Shown here: in pieces, positions 11,130 to 22,081 of the stretch
How the letters are laid out: every line of letters begins with the position of its first letter
Numbering within the stretch: the stretch's first letter is position 1
Assembly (NCBI GenBank): GCA_012934845.2
Contig: WNNJ02000675.1
Location: 1-64,000, forward strand
Direction of reading: 5' to 3'
From: Pomphorhynchus laevis
Taxonomy: Eukaryota; Acanthocephala; Palaeacanthocephala; Echinorhynchida; Pomphorhynchidae
DNA: 64,000 nucleotides
The notes under the pieces: model-generated
What the model was told of the DNA's origin: nothing
Seen by the model: the letters and a program-made list of their open reading frames with translations, nothing else
Databases searched by the model: none
Translations under genes and position numbers: made by a program

Positions 11130-11860
11130 ACAACAAGAATTATTTTCTTTTACATGTCATCAAAAGTGAAAAATGTTTTATTTTTGATCACGACATCATC
11201 CGATATCCGTGGATGCAATGTGATGCAGCTTTTACCAGACAGAATGCCAACCGACTTTTCATCGTTCTGGTACATTTCGCGTAGGATAGGTCTGACGATA
11301 ATGCCATCCATGCAGCTACTCTACGAATTAATTGATTTGCATCCAAACCTGCACCTCCAGTCGCCGAGAAGACAACGGGCTTAAAAACTCCACGCTCCAC
11401 TGTGATTACGCGGTCCTCATATTTTGATCTTTTACGGGACTAATGGAAAACGAAAGATGCAACAGCGCTGGATTGAGAATACGATTAAGCCAAATGATTG
11501 AAAACAACGACATCCAAAATGTCCGCTCAAAACGAGTCACTGAGAGTCCGATACAGGCAATGTCCAGGCGTGCGTCCGGATCACTACATGTAGTGTTTCG
11601 TTCAAACTCAATATTATGCGGAATATCGATCAACACAGGTTCAACTTATATACTGTGACATACACCATCTAATTCCTTGGCAAGTAGATCGCGAATTGCG
11701 TTGTGCCGCACGATTGGCTGTCCTCCTCTTTGCAAGATAACATATGTGAGACTTGTACCGAGGCGCCGCATACACAAACTTGTCGTTGGCAGTCTCTAGG
11801 GGTTACACCGTATCTCACAGCAAGACCGTCCTTGAATTCTTGAGGAAAATTTTCTACAGG
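11130..11860 (-). pseudogene. RLE-type LINE, C-terminal fragment
   Basis: On the minus strand: PQEFKDGLAVRYGVTP, a CxCG...H...C zinc finger (CVCGASVQVSHMLSC), then the endonuclease (DARLDIACIGL, VTRFERTFW) and the tail FKPVVFSATGGAGLDANQLI at 11,400-11,188. The order matches the family C-terminus seen at 1851-2441. The frame is interrupted at least twice. Its 5' edge abuts a 413-bp tandem repeat. Confidence 0.8.
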
Positions 11861-12991
11861 AAAATTCTTTGTATTTACTACCAGCTAGATGATTAGTTAA
11901 TTCTCAATAATATATGTCTTCTCGACAGAATTGATGCTAACAAGCAGTCGATGCACTTTCTTGAAACTGCACATAAATCCATCATTCCTTTCCCGTATCC
12001 CCTGATACGTATATACACATATTTAGACATGTGTTAATTAGTCTTTGTTCTTCTAATGGTTAGCGTCGGGATTATTATTATCCAGATGAATTGGCGTTGT
12101 AAGGAATATGTAATTTGACGACGAGCCCTTTTAATCAGTCGAATACTAATGTTATTACTATATAACAATTCAATGATAATTGAATTGGTTATTTATGTCT
12201 ATGTCAAGAGTATGAAGATAAATGAGCATTCCCGACAGAATTATGACTTAAGGAGCTATTATTATTTCTACAGGAAAATTCTTTGTATTTACTACCAGCT
12301 AGATGATTAGTTAATTCTCAATAATATATGTCTTCTCAACAGAATTGATGCTAGCAAGCAGTCGATGCACTTTCTTGAAACTGCACATAAATCCATCATT
12401 CCTTTCCCGTATCCCCTGATACATATATACACATATTTAGACATGTGTTAATTAGTCTTTGTTCTTCTAATGGTTAGCGTCGGGATTATTATTATCCAGA
12501 TGAATTGGCGTTGTAAGGAATATGTAATTTGACGACGAGCCCTTTTAATCAGTCGAATACTAATGTTATTACCATATAACAATTCAATGATAATTGAATT
12601 GGTTATTTGTCTATGTCAAGAGTATGAAGATAAATGAGCATTCCCGACAGAATCATGACTTAAGGAGCTATTATTATTTCTACAGGAAAATTCTTTGTAT
12701 TTACTACCAGCTAGATGATTAGTTAATTCTCAATAATATATGTCTTCTCGACAGAATTGATGCTAGCAAGCAGTCGATGCACTTTCTTGAAACTGCACAT
12801 AAATCCATCATTCCTTTCCCGTATCCCCTGATACATATATACACATATTTAGACATGTGTTAATTAGTCTTTGTTCTTCTAATGGTTAGCGTCGGGATTA
12901 TTATTATCCAGATGAATTGGCGTTGTAAGGAATATGTAATTTGACGACGAGCCCTTTTAATCAGTCGAATACTAATGTTATTACTATATAA
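11851..12991. repeat. Tandem repeat, period about 413 bp, 2.75 copies
   Basis: TTCTACAGGAAAATTCTTTG recurs at about 11,852, 12,266 and 12,678. Copies differ by only a few bases. The third stops at ACTATATAAC near 12,991. No ORF, tRNA box or ribozyme core was found in the unit. Near-identity means recent duplication. It could be a satellite or a duplicated piece of an unknown element. Confidence 0.95.
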
Positions 12992-13600
12992 CGACTAGTT
13001 TTATGAGGAGTATTCATGTCACAGAGACGATATTTAGAAAAGTATATACCGTCAACAGAAAGGTTGAGCAAGTACACTTCAAAAATAATGTTTTCTACTT
13101 TGAACATATTAAGTTTCGCATGAAACGCTCACGTCGCTAAAGCAAACCACTAAACAATATAATCAAATATATTCGATAATTATATAAAAATATTAATTTA
13201 TTTTTCTTTTGTTATAGTTGTAAATTTACAGCAAAGAAATTAATTTTATTTCAAAAATTACAACAATCAGCTAGCTCCAGCAATTATCTTCAGGTGAAGA
13301 TGATAACAGTAGCTACTTCAAGATAATAGCAGGAGGTATTGAAATATTGTGTAAATTTTTTTGAATAAATCTTTCTTCGTTCTTGTAGAGTAAATTTATG
13401 AACAAGAAACCGAAAATTGCTTAATTCTGAAAGGTTTCCACAAACTGTCGATCGTTGCTGCAATTATTCTTAGAAAAATGTCAAGAAAATAGCTTATTTT
13501 TCACAAACTGTTTTTAGCTTTTCGAAAATGATGAGAGGGAGTCGAAATTTTGTAAAAACTCTTGGAATAAAACAATTTTCATTGCTTTCGTGCATATTAA
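12992..13600. other. No gene recognised
   Basis: About 600 bp of AT-rich sequence. It contains an imperfect inverted motif near 13,270-13,330 (CAGCTAG...TTATCTTCAGGTGAAGATGATAA...TAGCTAC) but no coding or element match. Confidence 0.4.
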
Positions 13601-14430
13601 TTTAATACATACCCTTGCCGCATGCAGGTTCAATCTTATCCTGCTCTCTTTTTCAATGGTCCTCGCCTTCCTTGCGTGGATTCGCTAATATTTCTCGAAG
13701 TAATTATAGACTCCTCTCTCTCGTTTTCATCATTTGCACTTAAAAAGGTTCGTTCCGGCTCCTCTATTATCCGTGACATTCGTATCATTCGAAAAACCAC
13801 AAATTTTTAATTTTTCAATACTCTAATATCCTCCATCCTGCTACCTCGTCATGACTATTGGGTCTCAATTTTCTCAAAATCTCCATCTTGTGTTACTGCA
13901 TCTCTGTATCGCTTTCTTCGCACTGCAGCCCTTAGACTTCTTCGACGCCGGCGTTTTAACCCTATCTCCAATGAACTTATTAACCTTCATTGGTTCAATG
14001 TACAGAATCGAATTTTATATTACTCTGCCGTTCTCACTTTGTGTTTACTCTATCATCCCCTCCGTATCTTCACCTAAAATTACACGGTGCTGAATATTTG
14101 TCATCCAGAGCACTTCGCTTAAACAATCAGTTCCTGCTATACATTCCTAGTCATTGGACAAACTTTGGCATGCGTTCCTGTCTCATTTCTATGCCTCTCA
14201 TTTGGAATTATCTTCCACTTAAATTTCGTTGCCAGCCTAACCCCACTGCCTTTAAATCGATGCTTCGCACCTTTCTACTTAGTAACAGGCCATGTAGCTC
14301 AGCTAGCAGAGATCAGAATTTTTCATCGTTCCAACGTCGGCTACGTCGTATAAACTTCAATCACGTCATTTTTTATATTTTTGTTTATTTCAGTGGACTC
14401 GTAAGCGGCCTGTCTGTATAATCCACTTAA
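13600..14430 (+). pseudogene. CR1-type LINE, 3' end of ORF2
   Basis: Plus-strand fragments correspond to the C-terminus of a CR1 RT. At 13,622-13,810 there is LPCVDSLIFLEVIIDSSLSF (compare LPIVDNLVFLGFHFDNRLSL in the copy at 22.6 kb). At 13,990-14,421 there is the tail with LLYIPSHWTNFGMRSCLI and PLIWNYLPLKFR. It is 5'-truncated and shifted, and is a separate subfamily from the CR1 at 22-26 kb. Confidence 0.75.
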
Positions 14431-14514
14431 AAAATAAAACAAATTCTATCTATTAATTTACAAAATTCTTGATATCAAAAATTACCAACATTTAATGATT
14501 TTCGAATTATTCAA

Positions 14515-15021
14515 AGGGTAATCGAAATTAATACTGGTATAAAACACTATTTCAGTATTAATTCTACAAAAGAATTTTTAGAACAGACAAAAGGAATAAA
14601 TTTTCAAAATATAAATACATACGATTTTAGTACTCTTTATACAAATCTAGATTTAGTAGATATTAAAGATGCATTAGAAAAATTAATTAATATTATATTC
14701 GGAAAAAGATATACATGTATAAATTATAACTATAACGCCGATCAAGTAATTCATCAAAAATTCAGCCATTAAGTAAATATAAATATATGGACAAATATAA
14801 TCCTTATAATCCTTATTCGAATATATCGTCTGTTATTTATTAATTAATTCATTTTATTTTAAATTTTAAATTTAAATTTTAACTTTATATAAATTATATA
14901 AAATCTTATAACAATTATTTATTATTTATAATTATTTAATTATTTAATTATTAAATTTTTATTTAGCATTATTTTTTCAATTTTATAATTATATTAAATT
15001 CGTAACTCAGTTAGCTGATTT
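14515..15021 (+). pseudogene. Penelope-like element, deleted copy (RT piece joined to 3' end)
   Basis: 14,515-14,770 matches the PLE RT segment INTGIKHYFSINSTKEFLEQ and TYDFSTLYTNLDLVDIKDAL. It is followed without the rest of the RT by the 3' terminus ending TAACTCAGTTAGCTGATTT near 15,021. Internal deletion; broken copy. Confidence 0.8.
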
Positions 15022-15578
15022 GGCTGATTTAAATCATGTTTAATTTAGCCAATTAACAGTATAAATAATTAAAATAATGAATGAACATTATGCTTGTAAG
15101 AAGATAACTTGCGATTAAAGCTATTCTAAAATTGAAGTATGAAAAAACATTTTTGGAGCATTACACTGTTTAAAAGCAACGAAATAGAAATTGCAACTTT
15201 CCAGGCGGCAGCCGATATAAAAGTGTCGAAAAAAGCTAGCACACGTGATTTGCAAAATCCAGAAGAGCTCAAAAAATCAATAGTAATTTATTTGTCTGTC
15301 TATTTTGCGGCTATCATTCAACAGATTTGGCATTATTCGCCATATAGTGCCATATGCAAATTTTTCCAAATTGCAGCCCTGATTAAATCTACTTTATTTT
15401 AAACGTATTGTTTAGACAATAGTGATACTTGTTAATGTGTAACTTTACATTATTCAATAAGAAATATTTTATTTTGTTTCATACTATATTTTAAATCTTC
15501 AAAAACTGGGATTGAATGGATTGATAAAACTCACAATATTTTTAAATACAAAAAAATCTATGCTGCTAAACAAAATAC
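15022..15578 (-). other. Start of intron 1 of the CCDC124-like gene
   Basis: Begins (minus strand) with GTATTTTG just after the exon. It is AT-rich. An 87-aa plus-strand ORF here has no recognisable similarity and is left out. No second exon could be found within the window to the left, so the intron may be filled with the transposons listed there or the next exon may lie outside. Confidence 0.5.
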
Positions 15579-15737
15579 CTTACGTTGTTGTTTTTTCATA
15601 ATATGTTTGTCATTGTCTATCCATAATTTATCTTCGGCCTCTTGTTTAGCTTTTAATTTTGCTGATTGTTTTAAGTCTTCCTGACGCTGTCTTGAAGCCA
15701 AGGCTTTAGTGTTAGTACCAGAAAATTTCTTCGGCAT
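15579..15737 (-). CDS. CCDC124: CCDC124-like protein, first coding exon
   Basis: Fifty-three codons from ATG 15,737 read MPKKFSGTNTKALASRQRQE, then a lysine-rich coiled-coil stretch, then AEDKLWIDNDKHIMKK and QQRK. This is the conserved N-terminus of CCDC124 (human begins MPKKFQGENTKSAAARARR and continues DAYWKDDDKHVMRKEQRK). The exon ends CAACGTAAG followed by GTATTTTG, a good splice donor in phase 0. Known family role: a small conserved ribosome- and cytokinesis-associated coiled-coil protein related to yeast Lso2. The start is set by the conserved MPKKF. Only the first exon is visible. A large foldback transposon begins 180 bp upstream of the ATG, in the presumed promoter. Confidence 0.8.
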
Positions 15738-15916
15738 CAAAATCTAAGTTAATCCTCAGTGTATGGGTTGTAAAGTCGAAAAAATATAAATTAATGGAAA
15801 CTTGTGTTCTCAAACAAGAACTAAACTACATTTATGATATTTAAAAAATTATATAATTAGTTAAAAATATTATAATTTTATACAAAATTAATTATTTGAA
15901 TTTGTTAACTTCAATT
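15738..15916 (-). promoter_or_regulatory. Presumed 5' UTR and promoter of the CCDC124-like gene
   Basis: The 179 bp between the start codon and the foldback element must contain at least the 5' UTR. No TATA box or initiator could be assigned with confidence. Placement only. Confidence 0.3.
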
Positions 15917-16426
15917 GGCAACATTTCCGAAAGGCGGACACAACTAGGCAAGAAAAAATTTATAGAAAACGAAAGACCTTTATTAGACATTTACAACACA
16001 TCTTTCATTTTTTGCAGCATAGTGTAGGTAAAGTTTGAAATTAAAATTAATTTTTTTTCAAAAAAATAAAATTTGAATATTTTTCAAGTAAGTGTTCGGA
16101 TTAGTTAAAAAATATCACACAATGATAGCACATTATGTATCTACACCACATATAAGTTTTAGCTCGATACGACGTTTATTACGCTTCAGAGAAAATTTTC
16201 AATTTTTTGAACTTAAAAATATTTTTTCTTAAAAAAATCGATATGATAACCCATACTTTTTTCATCTCACAACATCGACTTCGATCAATTAACATTTACA
16301 CAAAAACTTATAAATTGATTTATTCAGTATGTTAAAAAAATTTAAATTTAAATTTTTTAAATTAAAACAAAAATAATTAAAATTTTACCATTGCCCTTAT
16401 TAGTAGTTTGTTTACTGCAATATTAT

Positions 16427-17231
16427 AATAATACGATTACAAATCATATATCGACATTATTTTCAAGTTTGAGATTGATTTAACATGTATTACGTTGTAA
16501 AACAAAATTTAATTTTTTGAACTTCAAAATACTTTTTAAGCACTTTGGTATGATATCCTATCATCATTTTTAACTTATTATTTCCAACTTACAACAAATC
16601 AACGTATACACAAAAAATTGGCATCATTACTTTATTATCTTGAATAAAAATAAATTTATTTTTAACAATTTTAAAAATTTTAAACGCTTGTTTAAAATTG
16701 GCGGAATTCGCGTGGAGACATTGATGTAGACATAATAACGTTGATTTTTTCGACCAATTATTAAGTGACATCTCTAATATTTATTAAAACCTGTTTTTTT
16801 TTCTGTTACATATTTTAATTACAGTTTAAAATATCGTTTCGAGCCATCCAACACATGCGTTGTCATCACGTAGCGATCCGCTGATCAATGCGTGAATATT
16901 CCAAACCATCTGAAAATCGTTCAAACACATTATAATTTTAGTTTTCTCATTATTGAAGAAATAAAACCAGCGTTTAAAATTTTTAAAATTGTTAAAAATA
17001 AATTTATTTTTATTCAAGATAATAAAGTAATGATGCCAATTTTTTGTGTATACGTTGATTTGTTGTAAGTTGGAAATAATAAGTTAAAAATGAAGATAGG
17101 ATATCATACCAAAGTGCTTAAAAAGTATTTTGAAGTTCAAAAAATTAAATTTTGTTTTACAACGTAACACATGTTAAATCAATCTCAAACTTGAAAATAA
17201 TGTAGATATATGATTTGTAATCGTATTATAA
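16427..17231. repeat. Inner inverted arms of the foldback element
   Basis: 16,427-16,690 is almost the exact reverse complement of 16,972-17,231 (for example TTGGCATCATTACTTTATTA against TAATAAAGTAATGATGCCAA). The 281-bp spacer between them has no ORF. Confidence 0.9.
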
Positions 17232-17234
17232 TGA

Positions 17235-17849
17235 TGAAATCAGCTAACTGAGTCTACGTATTTAATTTATTATAAACTAAACAAAACGTAATATTGCTAA
17301 ATCAAAAAGTGATAATTAAATAATAAAATTAATAATTGTTTTTAGATTTTCTATAATTTAAATCAACTTAAAATAAAAAATTGAAATTTAAAATAAACGT
17401 CTATTTTATGAATTGACTATTAAATAACAGACGTTGTATTAGAATAAGAATTAGAGGTCATCAAGAGGAACTGCTATGCTATCAGGTTTCGGCCCCTAAC
17501 TCCTCTACCCAACATAGCAGCGGGGCCAAATACATGCTAATGATGTATTTCCTCTGATAAAACTATCTAGTATCTTATTCTAATACAAAGTATATTATTT
17601 ATTATCCATCCATAAAAATTTGCCACTTAAGAGTTTAAATTTATTCTTTATATTATTGTGTTGATTTATATATTTTACTATTTTCTGCTTGATGTTATTT
17701 TTATAGTAACCTAGTTTAAAATATGTATCTATTAAATTAATTAAATGATTTTGAAGAAAACCAATATCATTACATATTGTTGCAATTCTTAAAATTTCAT
17801 TATTAAATGTATTATATTTTATATTATATGGTAAGCATGAATGCTCATG
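17235..17849 (-). pseudogene. Penelope-like element, 5'-truncated 3' end
   Basis: Minus strand, from the 3' terminus AAATCAGCTAACTGAGTCTACG through the UTR with the structured block (17,434-17,588) to the RT C-terminus (KQKIVKYINQHNNIKNKFKL and LSGKFLWMDNK, 17,867-17,595). It is cut off where the LINE begins. GCATGAATGCTCATG at the junction is repeated about 52 bp further on, suggesting filler DNA at the join. Confidence 0.85.
17434..17588 (-). ncRNA. PLE 3' structured RNA block
   Basis: A 155-nt block closed by a perfect 16-bp stem (TTGTATTAGAATAAGA and its complement at the two ends). Inside are GGCCCC/GGGGCC, and CTGCTATG/CATAGCAG crossing it, as in the copy at 44,750-44,904. Confidence 0.7.
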
Positions 17850-17920
17850 TTGCAGTAAATGTTGCATGTATGTTGCAGTATGTGACAGTATGCATGAATG
17901 CTCATGCTCAATATTGTATT

Positions 17921-19177
17921 ATGAAAAACGTAGAAAAATTTACCATCGGTGCTTCAAACAACTTACAAAATCAAGCTAATATGGAACGGAACTCAGGTAT
18001 TTCCAATGTAACATCGAATTTTCAAGCCAAAGAAAACAAGGTTAGTCCTATTTCGTCTAATTTTTTAATCTCAAGCACAGATGGAGAACTCCCTCCTGTG
18101 CCTAAAGTGGTGAATCTGGTAATAATCAGACTTCTTCAACCATTTGAAAGGAAGAATCTTTTCAATATTTTTCTGAGAGAGTTTACAAGCTCTTATAAGA
18201 AGAGAATTCTATTTAATTCGATAAAATATTTAGATTCCGAAATCAGGGTTTCTTTCAGCTGTCCAGATCTGGCAGCATCGTACCTAGAATTTTTCGAAAC
18301 ACACTTAAAAGAATTTGGGTCAACTACTTACAGGCCTATTCAGGCGACTTTGAAAATTAATAATTTTCCGCCATTCGCAACGGAGGAAGATATCATTGCT
18401 CTCACATCTGAGTTCAAAATTCATAATATTCGCCCAATCCTGGGCAAGAAAGGCCAGGCTATACCAATAGCATTCTGTTCTACCGCAGTCGATCAGGCGG
18501 AATGTCTGGCTAAAAGCAAATGTAACCCCTTTCTGGGGTACAATCTTTCTTTCAATATCGTAGATGCTGATGACTTAACATACCCCCATTGCAATGGGTG
18601 CCACCTCTGGGGGCACTGGTCCTCGAACTGTACTAGGCCCCATACGTGTGGGGTTTGCAGCTCTTCCGAAGTCCATGAGGGGAAATGTTCTCTCCCCCCT
18701 CTGTGTTCCAATTGTGGTGGTCAGCACCCGGCCTGGTCTAGAAGATGTCCTATCTTCAAAGAATACAAATTAAGGCATTGTGGGGCACCGGTCAAACCGG
18801 CCCACTTTGCCGCTGCCAGCTTATCCAATTCAAACGGTTATGGTATGTCGGACACCGACATTTTCAAAATTGTTGACGCAAGACTACAGACATATAAAGA
18901 CGAGATTCGAGCCTTAATGAACCATCTGATAGCGAAATTCGAGGAGTCCCGTTCTCCTCCATCGACGATTCTTACCTCTTCAAAGAGAGCCCCCCGTTCT
19001 AAGAAGAGATCATCTTCTAAACAAAAGTTGGCTTCCTTGAAGTTGGCAAAGAAAGATGATATATGCTGGGAGTTGTTGGCCTCAGAGGGAGATGAAGATA
19101 ATGCCGGTGGGCAAGTGTCTTCTCCTGGTAGGGCTGGGAGTGAGAAGGGCAACTTTCTCTCTCCTAGTTTCTGCTAG
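17921..19177 (+). CDS. LINE ORF1, Gag-like protein with zinc knuckles
   Basis: I chose ATG 17,921 (MKNVEKFTIGASNN), giving 418 aa. The longer frame from 17,807 begins in PLE and filler sequence. The middle holds an RRM-like region (ATLKINNFPPFATEEDIIAL, then RPILGKKGQAIPIAFCS). It is followed by three CCHC-type knuckles: CNGCHLWGHWSSNC, CGVCSSSEVHEGKC and CSNCGGQHPAWSRRC. The tail is rich in Lys and Ser (SKRAPRSKKRSSSKQKL). By family knowledge ORF1p binds the element RNA and forms the ribonucleoprotein. The ORF2 start lies 34 bp beyond the stop. The order and knuckles fit I/Jockey-type elements. Confidence 0.85.
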   Translation: MKNVEKFTIGASNNLQNQANMERNSGISNVTSNFQAKENKVSPISSNFLISSTDGELPPVPKVVNLVIIRLLQPFERKNLFNIFLREFTSSYKKRILFNSIKYLDSEIRVSFSCPDLAASYLEFFETHLKEFGSTTYRPIQATLKINNFPPFATEEDIIALTSEFKIHNIRPILGKKGQAIPIAFCSTAVDQAECLAKSKCNPFLGYNLSFNIVDADDLTYPHCNGCHLWGHWSSNCTRPHTCGVCSSSEVHEGKCSLPPLCSNCGGQHPAWSRRCPIFKEYKLRHCGAPVKPAHFAAASLSNSNGYGMSDTDIFKIVDARLQTYKDEIRALMNHLIAKFEESRSPPSTILTSSKRAPRSKKRSSSKQKLASLKLAKKDDICWELLASEGDEDNAGGQVSSPGRAGSEKGNFLSPSFC

Positions 19178-19211
19178 GAGGTAGGCATCCCACTCCAGCT
19201 GTCGTAACACA

Positions 19212-21671
19212 ATGCAAAGTAGTCAAGAGCCTTTTTCACTGAATATACTTCAGTGGAATTCGGGAGGTGCTTCTGCTCTTAGCCTTCTATCTGGTAGAGA
19301 TGCGGATGTTATAGTCCTTCAGGAGACGCGGTCTATCCGTATCCCCCAGGACATTACTCGATTTATCCCCAAGCATATTTACACCCACTTCACTCCGTAC
19401 ATAACCCCTCCTCACGCCTCTTCATCTCAAGGTCTCTTAACACTAGTTAAATGCTCCTTAAGATCATCACTTCTTTTAAACTATTCTTGTCCAGCCCTGT
19501 CTTGTTTAGCTGTTTCACTTTGTAAGAATGGTAAACGTATCAGCATAGCCAATATCTATATTAGGCCAGGGGAAATTCACAAGAACCGTGATCTCCTGGA
19601 CCGTATCTTGGGTAGTGGCTATGACATGTTACTCGGTGACTTCAACGACAGAACTGGTCGTTGGATTAATGCAGCACTCCGCAGAGCCAGGAACGATTAC
19701 CTTATTCACAAACCACCGTCCCCAACTTTTCATTGCTCAACAACTAATTCTCTCCTCGACATATTACTGCTTCATAAGATGTGGTTGTTGAAACCCATCT
19801 GCACTGAGCAGTCGCGCCAAAAACAGACCATCTCTCATGACCTAATTCGTTGGCGGATAGAGGAAGATACGTTGCTTAGAAGGAGGTTTCACTTTGATCC
19901 CATCAGAGTGGCTTTCTTTCAGGCGGCTATCCAACTCTTCCCCAGAATTGGTAATGAGAATTTGACCGAATTTAATTCCTTCCTCTCCTCGCAAGCTACC
20001 GCGTTTCTTTCGACTACCTATAAAGGTCATATTTACAATCCCACTCCAACAAAACTCAAGGTTTTGGCTAAAATGCTACGTCTTCCCAATGTCTCTGTTT
20101 CCGCCAGGCAGGCCATCTCGAATGAATACTGGAGCACTAGATATAGGTTCCAGCTGAGCAGGGATAAGGCGAACATCGCTCACCTTAACCCTTCTCAGTC
20201 TTCCTTCTGGAAGATATTCAAGAAGGAGAAGTTTGTCTGTTGGAAGGATAGAGCTTTGGGTTGGATTGGTAGTATAGGCCTTGATAATGTTTTGAAGGAG
20301 TCACTATCCCTACATAATTATGGAGCCACTCAATCTCCCCAACCAATCCCGCCTTGGGGTGACTTCAGAAGCAGGGACTTATCTGTTACAGATATCCTGA
20401 ACTCCTGGGGGCCACTTCCGGGCACCTCTAAATCCGTCGCTCCACTATCTTCTCGAGTCTGTCAGCTTTTGACAGCCGATCAAAGAAGAGAAGTGGCCGT
20501 CACAATGCTTTTAGCCTCACCATCCGATGTAGCCGGCATCAATATTAGTCGTAGAATTTTCTTACCAAAGCATAGTCCGGTTTCATGTCCCAAAGATCTG
20601 CGTCCCATTTCGATTCAAAACTCCCTCATCTCCATCTACGAAAAAGCGCTTGCGCGTAGAATCCGCGACCATTTAAGTAGGCGTAATTTGATCCCACCGA
20701 GTTTTCACGGGTTTGTCAAGGGACGCTCGGTTCATTCAGCAATAGGTGAAGTGCATCAGTTTTGTAGGGATAATAGCCATCAACTAGCTGTGGCTGTTTT
20801 CCTTGACTTTTCTGCTGCATTTGACCGCATTTCCATTCCCTTTGTTATCTCCTCTCTCAGGTCACTCGGGTTGCCTGCGAGAATTGTTAACAGGGTGGAG
20901 ATATTACTGTTTACCAAGAGGTTCTACTATGAAGACGACCCTGATGCGTGTCAGTTCTACCCTATTACAGGTGTGCCCCAAGGATCCCCACTTTCTCCTA
21001 TCTTATTTCTTGCTGCCTCCATTGTACTATTCAAGAATTTTAAACGTGATCAACATCTAGTGGTATACGCTGATGATACCACGGCCCTGTTCTCTGGACG
21101 CAGGTGCAAAGATGTCGCTTCAGACATCAGCCGTTTCTTTTTAAGATTAACAGACCAGCTGACCCTATCCAATCTTATTTTAAATTCATCCAAATCGCAG
21201 GTAGTTGTCTTTCATGGCACCCCTGCGACAAAGAAAAAATTAAAGAGACTAGCACTCTCAGCTCTATCTTCTATATTGACTAATCAACCACTCCCTACCT
21301 TCACAAGTCGAGTAAAATACCTGGGGTTCACTGTTACGGTGAACTGGTCGGCGAAAGCTGACCTGGATAGACTTAAACGTATCCTGAAGAAAGCTAGGTG
21401 GGCCCTGAAACGGGCTCAGCATCTGTCGTTGAATGGGAAAACCCAAGTGCGCCTCTGGGGTACTTGGGCTATCTCGGGATTAGTCTTCTTTTCGAGAGGA
21501 CGTCCTCCAGAGCAAAGACTAAGGTTTCTCAAGCTCCTCATCTCGCGATTACCGCGCATAGTCCGCCTAGATTGGATTCTTCGGGGGGTGATAGACCCCG
21601 GGTGGTTCAGTCGAAGAGCGGCGTGTTGGATTAGCTGGAGGGCTCAGATCCCGCTGGACCTGAGGCCGTGA
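19212..21671 (+). CDS. LINE ORF2, endonuclease plus reverse transcriptase
   Basis: An 819-aa open frame. The apurinic-type endonuclease is N-terminal: LNILQWNSGG, VIVLQETRS (catalytic Glu), ANIYIRPG, LLGDFNDRTGRW and a terminal SHDLIRW. The RT follows: LRPISIQNS, GFVKGRSVHSAIGE, AVFLDFSAAFDRIS (first Asp), GVPQGSPLSPILF and VVYADDTTALF (YADD). No RNase H domain is visible after the thumb. By family knowledge the protein nicks chromosomal DNA and reverse-transcribes the element RNA at the nick. All catalytic motifs are kept. There is no poly-A signal that I can be sure of; the 3' tail is CTTATC-rich. Confidence 0.9.
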   Translation: MQSSQEPFSLNILQWNSGGASALSLLSGRDADVIVLQETRSIRIPQDITRFIPKHIYTHFTPYITPPHASSSQGLLTLVKCSLRSSLLLNYSCPALSCLAVSLCKNGKRISIANIYIRPGEIHKNRDLLDRILGSGYDMLLGDFNDRTGRWINAALRRARNDYLIHKPPSPTFHCSTTNSLLDILLLHKMWLLKPICTEQSRQKQTISHDLIRWRIEEDTLLRRRFHFDPIRVAFFQAAIQLFPRIGNENLTEFNSFLSSQATAFLSTTYKGHIYNPTPTKLKVLAKMLRLPNVSVSARQAISNEYWSTRYRFQLSRDKANIAHLNPSQSSFWKIFKKEKFVCWKDRALGWIGSIGLDNVLKESLSLHNYGATQSPQPIPPWGDFRSRDLSVTDILNSWGPLPGTSKSVAPLSSRVCQLLTADQRREVAVTMLLASPSDVAGINISRRIFLPKHSPVSCPKDLRPISIQNSLISIYEKALARRIRDHLSRRNLIPPSFHGFVKGRSVHSAIGEVHQFCRDNSHQLAVAVFLDFSAAFDRISIPFVISSLRSLGLPARIVNRVEILLFTKRFYYEDDPDACQFYPITGVPQGSPLSPILFLAASIVLFKNFKRDQHLVVYADDTTALFSGRRCKDVASDISRFFLRLTDQLTLSNLILNSSKSQVVVFHGTPATKKKLKRLALSALSSILTNQPLPTFTSRVKYLGFTVTVNWSAKADLDRLKRILKKARWALKRAQHLSLNGKTQVRLWGTWAISGLVFFSRGRPPEQRLRFLKLLISRLPRIVRLDWILRGVIDPGWFSRRAACWISWRAQIPLDLRP

Positions 21672-22081
21672 CATCATTATGAAGACTAAATGCTATTATG
21701 AGTTGTCTTATTTGAACTGCATTTTTTTTCTCTCTCTTTTCGTTATTTTTTAGTGGTTGTTAGTTATTTAAGAAATTCCTTATCTTATCTTATCAATATT
21801 GCAGTAAACAAACTTCTAACAAGGGCAATGGTAAAATTGTAACTATTTTTTTAATTAAAAAAATTAAAATTCAAATTTTTTTACATACTGAATAAATCAA
21901 TTCATAAGTTTTTGTGAAAATGCTAATTGATAGATGGTCGATTTTGTGAGATGAAAAAAGTATGGGTTATCATATCGATTTTTTTAGGAAAAATAATAAT
22001 ATAATAATAATACAAATTTATTTAATGTGGCAAATGCGTACAAGCTGTACGCTTACAAGTCCACAAACAAAAATGAGAAAG

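Larger units (their letters stand above)
17850..21796 (+). mobile_element. Jockey/I-group LINE, copy 1, both ORFs open
   Basis: A two-ORF non-LTR retrotransposon: ORF1 at 17,921-19,177, ORF2 at 19,212-21,671, a 3' UTR, then a (CTTAT)n-like tail at 21,779-21,796. No internal stop or shift was seen, so it is probably young. Diverged copies of the same family lie at 54,986-58,392 (plus) and 51,440-53,620 (minus). Confidence 0.9.

Noticed and set aside
15139-15402. 87-aa plus-strand ORF near the host exon
   Set aside because: No similarity, low-complexity composition, and antisense to the host gene intron.
17807-17920. Longer start for LINE ORF1 at 17,807
   Set aside because: The first 38 codons lie in PLE and filler DNA; ATG 17,921 is the likely element start.
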